From the NCBI GenBank assembly GCA_045600585.1, contig JAZRYE010000014.1:1-60427 (forward strand): a DNA stretch of 60,427 nucleotides, in the 5' to 3' direction. Positions 9,659 to 16,551 of the stretch are shown piece after piece. This DNA comes from JAZRYE01 sp045600585. Its GTDB lineage: Bacteria > Bacillota_I > Bacilli_A > RFN20 > CAG-826. The notes beneath the pieces are model-generated. The model had not been told where the DNA came from, did not search any database, and was given only the letters and a program-made list of their open reading frames with translations. A program made the position numbers and the translations under genes. Position 1 is the stretch's first letter, and every line of letters begins with the position of its first letter.

Positions 9659-9845
9659 AATGCGCGGTACCACCTTAGTTCTAGACATTGTCTAGCACTT
9701 CATTTCTCTATATCGTCAGAGCAACGGATTCTTACTATTAGTTCAGAGATCATACAAAGAAGTGATACCCTAACTATCTTTTTGTCGGGCTTCCACCATC
9801 CCCGGCTAGCTATAAATAGTTTTAGTTAGGACTTGTCTTCTAGGA
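9631..9845 (-). promoter_or_regulatory. Ile-specific T-box riboswitch
   Basis: The minus strand carries the diagnostic T-box sequence AACTAAGGTGGTACCGCG (9680-9663), followed by the terminator hairpin. Stem I has a basal helix AGAAG/CTTCT (9841-9837 with 9762-9758), then a specifier internal loop GTATCA (9768-9763), then a second helix CCTAACTA/TAGTTAGG (9830-9823 with 9776-9769). The loop presents ATC (9766-9764), an isoleucine codon. Uncharged tRNA-Ile should pair with it and with the T-box bulge to allow read-through into ileS. Confidence 0.93.
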
Positions 9846-9851
9846 CAATTA

Positions 9852-9880
9852 ATTTTAAGCAATAACTTTGTTAAATGCAA
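9852..9880 (-). promoter_or_regulatory. promoter of the ileS T-box transcript
   Basis: TTGCAT (9880-9875) and TAAAAT (9857-9852) are 17 bases apart on the minus strand, giving a start near 9845 at the foot of T-box stem I. The promoter sits in the last codons and stop codon of the upstream nuclease gene. Confidence 0.6.
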
Positions 9881-11636
9881 TACATTGAAGATTGATAGCG
9901 TTGCTACCCGTTAATATAAACGATATTTGTCCAGTTAAAGGAGTATCAATTGCCTTGCCGTAAATTGCTGGAGTTTGATTGTTATAGATAACTGTCGCGG
10001 AATCTAATAATGTATTTTCTCCAACCATAATCTTTAGATTAAATGAGCTTGATGTGTTTGATGCAAATGCTTTAATATAAGCCGCATCAACTGTATATTC
10101 ATCAATTGTTGTAATAATTACTTTAGTAACAGCAAATGTGCCTGAGCCCATCTTAAATCCACCATTTTTATTATCTGCAATGATTTGTCTTGATGTAATT
10201 CCACTAGTTGCTTCGTAATAGAATCTCCAAGTTACTTCTCCATCGGTAGTATCAACATGGTTTTCTGAATCATCTGTCCCATTTTTATCAGCGGAAGTCC
10301 AATTCTTATCCATTTGGCCAACATAAGAACAACTACCCATAGGATTTAAAGATATTTCATATGAATAATTAAAGGAACCGATTACCACAGTTGCAGTAAC
10401 TATATCGCCATCTTCAGAAGTAAATGTATGGCCGTCTAAGTCATTTGTTGATTCTACTTCTTCTATTGTTAAGTCAGCGTTAACTTTTACAACTTGATAG
10501 TCACTGCTAGTTAATGTTTCACCTAATTTATAATCTCTTTTAGCAAATGCTAAAGCATAATGTTCTTTAAATTCAACTGATTCACATGTTGGAACTAATG
10601 ATGCAAGTGAACCACTTTCATTCTTTTTATCTCCGAAGACATAATCGACAAGTTCAGGAAAATCAATATAAGGGTTTCTATTTCCTTGGGCAGTGTTTGT
10701 TCCACTTAAAGCATATGAATAAACCGATTCATTATGTTGCGCTTCATGTAAATTTACTGGAATGTTATTCCATTCAACTAATGTTGAAAGATTACCAATT
10801 TTATAGAATGTATTGGAATCTGAAGAATCGTAAGTAACTACTTCTTCAGTGATATTTAAGCCTTGATAAATGGTTTGACCCTCTTCATTAACTACATCAT
10901 CTTTATACATTGTCGCCATGTAGAAAATGCTTCTTGCAACTAAACCTTTGTCTTCGTTAGAAGGTTCAAAAGTTTGAGGATCATATGTATATCCTCCAAA
11001 ATCTTTATAATCAGGATTACTTGTATCCGCTGTTCCGTAGTTCTTATTTCCACGCGATGAGTTACCTGAGGAATTAGCAGCCCATAAATTATGAAAATCA
11101 GTTGCTCTTCCTAATGTCTTAACAGCGGTTGTTGTTGATTGACCTGTCATTAAAGAAGCTGGCCAAGCATGTTCTCTTTGCCATCCGATATTAGTCTTTG
11201 AATGAAAAACATCATTGTTGGAATAGATAACATCCAAATATTCAAAATCAGTAAATGATTTATCAGCGTCTTTATTCGACTCATAATTGCCGTCGTATTT
11301 TAAAGGAGTATATCCATCATGAATAATATCATGTAGCTGTTGCTTTAAATCTTCTCCATCAGTCCAGGATACTAAATCATAATAATAATTATTATATGCA
11401 GTAACATGGCTTGTCTCTTGACTTGTACTACTAGATTCATCAGAAGTGTCTTCTGTACTAGTAGATTCTTCTTTCGAAATTACTTCACTTGTAGTTAAAG
11501 AAGTAGTTTCACTTAGTAATGAAGAATCAAAAGAACAAGAAGAAACTTCTTCGTTCTTTTTGTTACCGCATGAGGCCAAGGTCATTGGCATTATTATTGA
11601 TATAGAGATAAGGATTTTATTAAAAATTTTATTCAT
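9855..11636 (-). CDS. secreted endonuclease I-family lipoprotein
   Basis: This is a predicted surface-anchored nuclease that degrades external DNA or RNA. The signal peptide ends in the lipobox TLASC (Cys22), followed by a Ser/Thr/Glu-rich linker to about residue 80. The nuclease domain (about 85-330) shows the endonuclease I pattern: REHAWPASL with the likely catalytic His, then ATDFHNLWAANSSGNSSRGN, typical of the EndA/NucM metal-binding site. The C-terminal 250 residues look like beta-rich, Ig-like or carbohydrate-binding-type domains of unknown role. It has its own promoter and no clear ribosome-binding site, and lies downstream of the ftsZ terminator. Nucleotide scavenging is the likely role. 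Confidence 0.85.
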   Translation of the reverse strand: MNKIFNKILISISIIMPMTLASCGNKKNEEVSSCSFDSSLLSETTSLTTSEVISKEESTSTEDTSDESSSTSQETSHVTAYNNYYYDLVSWTDGEDLKQQLHDIIHDGYTPLKYDGNYESNKDADKSFTDFEYLDVIYSNNDVFHSKTNIGWQREHAWPASLMTGQSTTTAVKTLGRATDFHNLWAANSSGNSSRGNKNYGTADTSNPDYKDFGGYTYDPQTFEPSNEDKGLVARSIFYMATMYKDDVVNEEGQTIYQGLNITEEVVTYDSSDSNTFYKIGNLSTLVEWNNIPVNLHEAQHNESVYSYALSGTNTAQGNRNPYIDFPELVDYVFGDKKNESGSLASLVPTCESVEFKEHYALAFAKRDYKLGETLTSSDYQVVKVNADLTIEEVESTNDLDGHTFTSEDGDIVTATVVIGSFNYSYEISLNPMGSCSYVGQMDKNWTSADKNGTDDSENHVDTTDGEVTWRFYYEATSGITSRQIIADNKNGGFKMGSGTFAVTKVIITTIDEYTVDAAYIKAFASNTSSSFNLKIMVGENTLLDSATVIYNNQTPAIYGKAIDTPLTGQISFILTGSNAINLQCIAFNKVIA

Positions 11637-11656
11637 AGATAGGTATCAATAATTTG

Positions 11657-11684
11657 ATTATATCAATTAACATCTTATATTCAA
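11657..11684 (-). promoter_or_regulatory. promoter of the nuclease lipoprotein gene
   Basis: TTGAAT (11684-11679) and a perfect TATAAT (11662-11657) are 16 bases apart on the minus strand. The start would be near 11650, giving a leader of about 14 bases without a Shine-Dalgarno sequence before the ATG at 11636. Confidence 0.6.
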
Positions 11685-11689
11685 ATTAA

Positions 11690-11719
11690 TTCAAAAGAAA
11701 AAGGGACAACCCTGTCCCT
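11690..11719 (-). terminator. terminator of the division cluster after ftsZ
   Basis: AGGGACA and TGTCCCT (11702-11719) form a perfect 7-bp stem with a four-base loop, followed on the minus strand by TTTTTCTTTT. It begins 5 bases beyond the ftsZ stop. Confidence 0.85.
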
Positions 11720-11724
11720 ATGCA

Positions 11725-12855
11725 TCATAATCCTTTGAGCAAATCTTCAAATACTTTATCTTCTTCAGAAATAGAAGTTGAAGGTTCTTCTGCTGGGGTT
11801 TGAGCTTGAGTAGCACCAATCGGATCAAATCCTGTATCAATTGGTTGTTGTACTCTTGGTTTGAAAATTTGATTATTGATTGGTTGTGAAAAATCAATTT
11901 CTTGTTCAAAGTCACTAGCAATGACGCTGACCATAATTTCATCGTTTAAGACACTATTAATTGAAACGCCAAATTTAACATCAACATCATGTCCAGAAGC
12001 ATCAATTAATAGGTTAACTGTATCTTGCGCATCAAATAGAGAAACATTTGGTCCACAAGTGACAGATACGATAGCTCTTTTAGCACCAGAGATGCTTGCT
12101 TCAAGTAAAGGAGAGTTAATTGCATTTGTTGCAGCTTCTTTAGCTCTATTTGGTCCAGAACCAACACCAAAGCCAATCAATGATACTCCTGATTCTTTTA
12201 ATGTGTTTCTAACATCAGCAAAGTCTAAGTTAATGACTGCAGGTAATAAGATTAAATCAACAACAGTCTTTACAGATTGAGCCAAAACGTTATCAGATTC
12301 AGTGAATGCTTGAGAAATTGGAGCATTTCCAGCTGTCATTAATAATTTATCGTTAGATATAACGATAATACTATCGACATTATTTCTTAGCTTATTTAAT
12401 CCATCAATGGAATTAACAATTCTTTTCTTGCCTTCGAATGTGAAAGGTCTAGTAACAATAGCAACAACTAATGCACCTGCATCTTTAGCAATACGTGCAA
12501 CAACAGGAGCAGCACCTGTACCAGTACCACCACCCATACCAGCAGCAACGAATACCATATTTGCGCCTTTAACAATTTCACGAATGTCATCAGCGCTTGC
12601 TTCAGCAGCAGCTTCACCAACTTCTGGTTCTCCACCAGCACCTAATCCGCCAGTAATATCGCTACCGAGAATAATTCTATTATTAGATTTGCTAGTCGCT
12701 AATGCTTGTTTATCAGTATTTGCTACCCAGAATTCGACATTATCGATTTGAGAATCAATCATTCTGTTGACCGCGTTGTTTCCAGCACCACCAACACCAA
12801 TGACAACAATTTTAGCAGCTGGTTCAAAGTTGTCTAAATCATAATTTTGTATCAT
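11725..12855 (-). CDS. ftsZ: cell division protein FtsZ
   Basis: FtsZ is the tubulin-like GTPase that forms the division ring. The 376 residues include the nucleotide site IGVGGAGNNAVNRM near 19-32, the tubulin signature GGGTGTG at 108-114, and the synergy loop with NLDFADVR. After the core (about residue 315) comes a Pro/Gln/Glu-rich linker. The usual C-terminal peptide (a D-I-P-x-F-L-type motif that binds FtsA, SepF or EzrA) is not recognisable; the protein ends SEEDKVFEDLLKGL. A strong ribosome-binding site (AGGAGG) precedes the ATG. The gene follows ftsA by 17 bases and closes the cluster. Confidence 0.97.
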   Translation of the reverse strand: MIQNYDLDNFEPAAKIVVIGVGGAGNNAVNRMIDSQIDNVEFWVANTDKQALATSKSNNRIILGSDITGGLGAGGEPEVGEAAAEASADDIREIVKGANMVFVAAGMGGGTGTGAAPVVARIAKDAGALVVAIVTRPFTFEGKKRIVNSIDGLNKLRNNVDSIIVISNDKLLMTAGNAPISQAFTESDNVLAQSVKTVVDLILLPAVINLDFADVRNTLKESGVSLIGFGVGSGPNRAKEAATNAINSPLLEASISGAKRAIVSVTCGPNVSLFDAQDTVNLLIDASGHDVDVKFGVSINSVLNDEIMVSVIASDFEQEIDFSQPINNQIFKPRVQQPIDTGFDPIGATQAQTPAEEPSTSISEEDKVFEDLLKGL

Positions 12856-12872
12856 AGGTATTCCTCCTAGTT

Positions 12873-14072
12873 CTATTTTCTAGTTATTTGTGCAACCTTA
12901 GGAGCACTATCTTCTACTTCCGATTGATATCTAGCTGAAGCTAGAATCATGCCTAAGCAGTTTGTAAATGTAGCATTTCTTGCACCGAGAGTTTTAGGAA
13001 GCACGGTGATAATTTGCTTATTTATGAGCTTTGGTTCGATATATTCAACTAAGCCGTTTAATCTTGATGCGCCACCAATAAGAACAAGTGGTAAACTCTT
13101 TAACGATTGATCATTATCATAAGTGATAAACAAATCAGAAATTGCACTTTCTAGTTGTTTAACAAATATATCGAGTTCTTTTTTAATAATTTCATTCAAA
13201 TCACTGTTGTAATGATTGATATCTCTACCATCTTGGTCTTTTGTAATACAAACAGGTGCCTTAAAGTTCATTTCTCTATTATCAATGCCATACATGATCT
13301 TATATTTTTCAGCATCGCTTTCATTGATATTAAAGCTTTCGATAATCTTACCAGTAATACTATCTCCGCCCCATTCAAAGTAACGGGATTCATATAATTG
13401 TCTATTGCCAATTAAGGATACTGTTGTAATGTTACTGCCCATATCCACCAAAATATAATCACTTGGAACTTCAGGATAAGTTGAAAGAAGAGTCATTGCA
13501 GCAAATGGAGCAACAATCGTCTTTTTAACTTTAATACCTTGATTTAAAAGAAGTCCGCAGAATTCATCGTTGGTCTTTTTAGGAAGAGTATGTACCTTGC
13601 TTGCAACTGTAAGAGAGAAACTTGTTTCTCCAGAAGGAAGTCTAGCAAAAGCTCTTCCATCTGAAAGAATAAATGATTCAGGAACAACATCGACTAAGCT
13701 ATTACAAATAGAGTGTGAACAGTTACGAATCATTGTGTAAATATTTTTCATATCTAAACCACTAACTTTACGATCTTCCGCCATAACAGTTGTAGTTTGC
13801 TTATTATCAAAAATTTGTAAGCCATATGGTGGTAATGACAAAGTTGCTTCAGTAACAGCAATTCTCATTTTCATGTTTTGGTCAACAAAAGACTTAATTT
13901 CCTCAACTACTTTTGCAATTGATGCAGCGTTAACAATATCCGCGCATTCAATCGCATGCCCATAAGGTCTAACTAAGGAATAAATTGTATAGACTTGGCC
14001 GTTTAATTCATAGCCAACGACTAATTTCATTTTCTTTGATCCAAATTCAATTGCAGCAACTGGTTTTTCCAT
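12873..14072 (-). CDS. ftsA: cell division protein FtsA
   Basis: FtsA is an actin-like ATPase that tethers FtsZ filaments to the membrane. The 399 residues show the phosphate-1 region AAIEFGSKKMKLVVG, the phosphate-2 motif ILVDMGSNITTVSL and the adenosine motif LVLIGGASRLNGL. It is shorter than Bacillus FtsA (about 440). The usual amphipathic membrane-targeting helix is not evident at the C terminus, which ends SAPKVAQITRK. The gene has its own promoter with a perfect palindrome just upstream, although it sits inside the division cluster, and is followed closely by ftsZ. Confidence 0.88.
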   Translation of the reverse strand: MEKPVAAIEFGSKKMKLVVGYELNGQVYTIYSLVRPYGHAIECADIVNAASIAKVVEEIKSFVDQNMKMRIAVTEATLSLPPYGLQIFDNKQTTTVMAEDRKVSGLDMKNIYTMIRNCSHSICNSLVDVVPESFILSDGRAFARLPSGETSFSLTVASKVHTLPKKTNDEFCGLLLNQGIKVKKTIVAPFAAMTLLSTYPEVPSDYILVDMGSNITTVSLIGNRQLYESRYFEWGGDSITGKIIESFNINESDAEKYKIMYGIDNREMNFKAPVCITKDQDGRDINHYNSDLNEIIKKELDIFVKQLESAISDLFITYDNDQSLKSLPLVLIGGASRLNGLVEYIEPKLINKQIITVLPKTLGARNATFTNCLGMILASARYQSEVEDSAPKVAQITRK

Positions 14073-14093
14073 ATAAATACACTTTCAAGTAGT

Positions 14094-14122
14094 ATTTTAA
14101 ACACAAATCTAGCAATATACAA
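14094..14122 (-). promoter_or_regulatory. promoter of ftsA-ftsZ
   Basis: TTGTAT (14122-14117) and TAAAAT (14099-14094) are exactly 17 bases apart on the minus strand, with the start near 14087 and the ATG at 14072. It lies in the 190-base gap between the small membrane gene and ftsA. The terminator of the upstream genes is also in this gap, so ftsA-ftsZ form a separate unit. Confidence 0.6.
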
Positions 14123-14125
14123 TAT

Positions 14126-14143
14126 TTAATGAATATTCATTAA
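14126..14143. promoter_or_regulatory. 18-bp perfect palindrome upstream of the ftsA promoter
   Basis: TTAATGAATATTCATTAA reads identically on both strands and ends 3 bases before the -35 box of ftsA. Position and symmetry fit an activator or repressor site. No known regulator motif is recognised, and AT-richness raises the chance background. Confidence 0.45.
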
Positions 14144-14194
14144 TAAAAAGCAAAATATCTATACATATCTACTAATTAACTACCATTTTTTAAC

Positions 14195-14232
14195 TAAAAT
14201 AAAAACACAGATTATTACGATTTAATCCGTGT
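14195..14232 (-). terminator. terminator of mraZ-rsmH-membrane protein unit
   Basis: A 10-bp stem (14223-14232 with 14205-14214, one G-T pair) and an eight-base loop are followed on the minus strand by TTTTTATTTT. It separates the mraZ unit from ftsA-ftsZ. Confidence 0.8.
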
Positions 14233-14262
14233 CTATGTTATTAATTTTTAAAAATGAATCAG

Positions 14263-14511
14263 CTATTCTTCGCTATAAGAAGTCAATTCTTCTTCAACTG
14301 TTGTTTCGCTAGTTGATTCATCCACTACTTCACTAGATAGTTCTTCTTGAGCAAAGCCTTGTCTTTCTGCCTTTTTATTTGAAGAAATGTAGGTTGGTAT
14401 TGCAATGGCTGTTCCGACAAGAATCAATGCACCAAAAAGAGCTGCAACTTTTTTAGGTTGTAGTCTTCTACCCTTGCGATGATTTTTGACTAGCTTGTCT
14501 TTCATGACCAT
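14263..14511 (-). CDS. small single-pass membrane protein at the ftsL position
   Basis: This 82-residue protein has a basic N terminus (KNHRKGRRLQPKK), one membrane segment at about 23-43 and an acidic Ser/Thr/Glu-rich outer tail of about 40 residues. It lies 15 bases after rsmH with a good ribosome-binding site (AAGGAG). That is the place of ftsL in Bacilli and of the small unknown gene of the Mycoplasma division cluster. Topology fits FtsL, but the outer part lacks a leucine-zipper coiled coil, so FtsL identity is inferred from position only. Confidence 0.75.
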   Translation of the reverse strand: MVMKDKLVKNHRKGRRLQPKKVAALFGALILVGTAIAIPTYISSNKKAERQGFAQEELSSEVVDESTSETTVEEELTSYSEE

Positions 14512-14526
14512 AGCATTTTCTCCTTT

Positions 14527-15453
14527 CTACTTTCTTTCAATTATTCTAAGTTTTGCGCTTGCAGAACGATGGTTACGTTCAAGTTCCTCTTCACTAGCAA
14601 CAATTGGTTTTGAATTAACTAATTGATACTCTTTTTCAATTCGATCGTTAGGTCCATCATATCGATTGCCTTCCACGACTGTCATGCTCTTAAATATGCT
14701 TTTAACAATTCTATCTTCACCAGAATGGAATGTGATTACAGCTAATCTTCCACCATGTGGACGAAGAACTCTAAGAGCTTTAACTAATGCTTGTTCTAAT
14801 ACATTAATTTCATCATTTACGGCAATCCTTAATGCTTGGAATGTTTGTTTTGCCGGATGTCCTTGCTTTGCAAGTTCTTTCATTGGTTTGCTCTTTTTAA
14901 TTAGCTCAACTAGTTCAAATGTTGTTTCGACTGGTTTTGCTTCACGAGCTTTAACAATGTTTTTTGCAATTTGATAGGCAAACCTTTCATCACCATAATC
15001 CCTAAATATTCTTGTTAGTTCTTCTAATGAATAAGAATTAACAATTGTATAGGCGGTTAATGATTGGCCTCTATCCATTCTCATATCAAGAGGAGCGTCT
15101 TCTCTATATGAGAACCCTCTTTCCGCTTCATCGAATTGTGGAGAAGAAACACCTAGATCCATTAATATGCCATCGACATATTCGATTTGCTTTTCTTCTA
15201 GAATTTCATCTAATGCGGAAAAGTTTTTATGCACTAGTTCATAATTTGAACCAATTGCCTTTAATCTTTTGTCTGATTCATTGATAGCGTCATCATCTTG
15301 ATCAACCCCAATTAGTTTGCCGGTTGTAAGTTTTGAAAGAATGACACTACTATGTCCAGCTCTACCTAATGTTAAATCCATGTAGATACCATTAGGTTTG
15401 ACATTTAAGCCGTCAATTGTCTCATTTAAGAGAACAGAAATATGCTCTCCCAT
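14527..15453 (-). CDS. rsmH: 16S rRNA (cytosine-1402-N4) methyltransferase
   Basis: RsmH (MraW) methylates N4 of C1402 in the decoding centre of 16S rRNA. The 308 residues match the family. The N terminus HISVLLNETIDGL is followed by the SAM-binding motif DLTLGRAGHS at about 26-35, then GILMDLGVSSPQFD and DAPLDMRMD, and the C-terminal NHRSASAKLRIIER. The gene begins two bases after the mraZ stop, and the pair mraZ-rsmH is the standard start of the division cluster. Confidence 0.97.
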   Translation of the reverse strand: MGEHISVLLNETIDGLNVKPNGIYMDLTLGRAGHSSVILSKLTTGKLIGVDQDDDAINESDKRLKAIGSNYELVHKNFSALDEILEEKQIEYVDGILMDLGVSSPQFDEAERGFSYREDAPLDMRMDRGQSLTAYTIVNSYSLEELTRIFRDYGDERFAYQIAKNIVKAREAKPVETTFELVELIKKSKPMKELAKQGHPAKQTFQALRIAVNDEINVLEQALVKALRVLRPHGGRLAVITFHSGEDRIVKSIFKSMTVVEGNRYDGPNDRIEKEYQLVNSKPIVASEEELERNHRSASAKLRIIERK

Positions 15454-15455
15454 AA

Positions 15456-15896
15456 TTATTCCTCTTTCTTTGAAAGAGATTGAGCAATAGCTTCGAATTC
15501 ACTATCAACTTGTTTTTCGTATTCTCTATATGCATCCTCATTCCAAATTTCAATATGATCGCCAGCACCAATGATGGTTACTTCGCGGCCAATGTGATAC
15601 TTGTCTAATAAGTTGTTTGGAAGTTGAACACGACCTAATTTGTCTAGTTCGAGTTCGCAAACAGAAGCAAGTTGAATACGAGCGTAAGCACGGCTTGCTT
15701 TGTCGTTAAATGGTAAAGAGTTGATTTCAGAGACTAATTTTTCAAAGCCTTCCTGTTTATAAAGCGATAATGCACCATCAAAACCTTTTAGGACAAATAA
15801 TCTATCTCCAACTTTCTCTCTTAATTTGCGAGGAATAACGAGACGATTTTTGTCATCTAAACTGTGTGAATAGCTGCCAAAGAATAAATTTTCCAC
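15456..15896 (-). CDS. mraZ: transcriptional regulator MraZ, GTG start
   Basis: MraZ is an AbrB-like DNA-binding protein that forms ring oligomers and controls its own division cluster. From the chosen GTG at 15896 the protein has 146 residues, the usual length, and begins VENLFFGSYSHSLDDKNR, like the family start with its tandem AbrB folds. The second repeat contains ASVCELELDKLGRVQLP. A longer frame to ATG 15956 would read through the promoter and is rejected. The ribosome-binding site is the GGGAGAGAG stretch. The start codon lies inside the third of three MraZ-box repeats, so repressor binding would cover the initiation region. Confidence 0.93.
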   Translation of the reverse strand: MENLFFGSYSHSLDDKNRLVIPRKLREKVGDRLFVLKGFDGALSLYKQEGFEKLVSEINSLPFNDKASRAYARIQLASVCELELDKLGRVQLPNNLLDKYHIGREVTIIGAGDHIEIWNEDAYREYEKQVDSEFEAIAQSLSKKEE

Positions 15897-15919
15897 TTTT
15901 TTACACTCTCTCCCACTTT
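15893..15919 (-). promoter_or_regulatory. MraZ box: three repeats at exact 10-bp spacing
   Basis: On the minus strand AAAGTGG (15919-15913), AGAGTGT (15909-15903) and AAAGTGG (15899-15893) begin 10 bases apart. This matches the MraZ operators described in Mollicutes, repeats of an AAAGTG core spaced by one helical turn. The array starts just after the predicted transcription start and runs over the mraZ GTG codon, which suggests autorepression. Confidence 0.8.
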
Positions 15920-15927
15920 GTATTAAT

Positions 15928-15956
15928 ATTATGTCAATATTCCAATTGTGTATCAA
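15928..15956 (-). promoter_or_regulatory. promoter of mraZ
   Basis: TTGATA (15956-15951) and CATAAT (15933-15928) are 17 bases apart on the minus strand, each five of six to consensus. The start is near 15921, directly in front of the MraZ boxes. Confidence 0.75.
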
Positions 15957-15980
15957 GGTATTTTTTATAAAAAATTATAT

Positions 15981-16012
15981 AAAAGAAAAATCCCTTAGTT
16001 TCCCAAGGGATT
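15981..16012 (-). terminator. terminator of pheS-pheT-DUF177 operon
   Basis: AATCCCTT and AAGGGATT (15989-16012) form a perfect 8-bp stem, followed on the minus strand by TTTTTCTTTT. It lies 30 bases past the DUF177 stop and leaves no room for an rpmF gene, which often follows DUF177. Confidence 0.85.
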
Positions 16013-16042
16013 ATTTTCTATCGTATTTATTTTTAATAAATA

Positions 16043-16549
16043 TCACTTGTTTTCCTCATCGTCGAGGACAATTGAATCTAAAGCAGCCCAGCGAGGATCA
16101 ACTCTTTCAGACTTTTCTTTAATTAGTTCATCTTCTGTAATGACTCGATATCCTTTACCACTATCTGGTAGTTTGGCACCTTTTTTCACTACTTTTACAG
16201 GAACTTCACTAAAGATAATTCCTAAGATGTATGGGTCTAAATCAATAATTGGATTTGGTTCATAGAAACAAGATTCACTATCTTCTTCGTTGTCTGAAAA
16301 ATATAAAACATCTTTGATGTTATATTTGAGTTCGACATCTTCCAATGTATAAGCACATGCTGCAATTACTTTTGTTTTAATTTTGACATCAACAATAAGT
16401 GTTTCTCCTGCATCAGTAGCAGTTGCGACAACATGGCATTCAGGTACATTACGAATATGATATTGATCAAATTCGAATCCTGTAAAGTCGATATCTTCTT
16501 CAAATATTTTTGATTCAGAATTTCTTAATGTAAGACGATTGATCTTCAT
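16043..16549 (-). CDS. DUF177 (YceD-type) protein
   Basis: The 168-residue protein matches the DUF177/YceD family, whose members affect accumulation of 23S rRNA or membrane-lipid genes in other bacteria. The N-terminal FEEDIDFTG stretch and the C-terminal VDPRWAALDSI motif are family hallmarks. The biochemical role is unsettled. It starts two bases after pheT, so it is the third gene of pheS-pheT-DUF177, and ends at a terminator. In most genomes rpmF comes directly afterwards; here it does not. Confidence 0.8.
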   Translation of the reverse strand: MKINRLTLRNSESKIFEEDIDFTGFEFDQYHIRNVPECHVVATATDAGETLIVDVKIKTKVIAACAYTLEDVELKYNIKDVLYFSDNEEDSESCFYEPNPIIDLDPYILGIIFSEVPVKVVKKGAKLPDSGKGYRVITEDELIKEKSERVDPRWAALDSIVLDDEENK

Positions 16550-16551
16550 TA

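Noticed and set aside
11876..12751. Long plus-strand frames opposite ftsZ
   Set aside because: They lie antisense to a certain gene, have no ribosome-binding sites, and their Ala/Thr-rich composition mirrors ftsZ codons.
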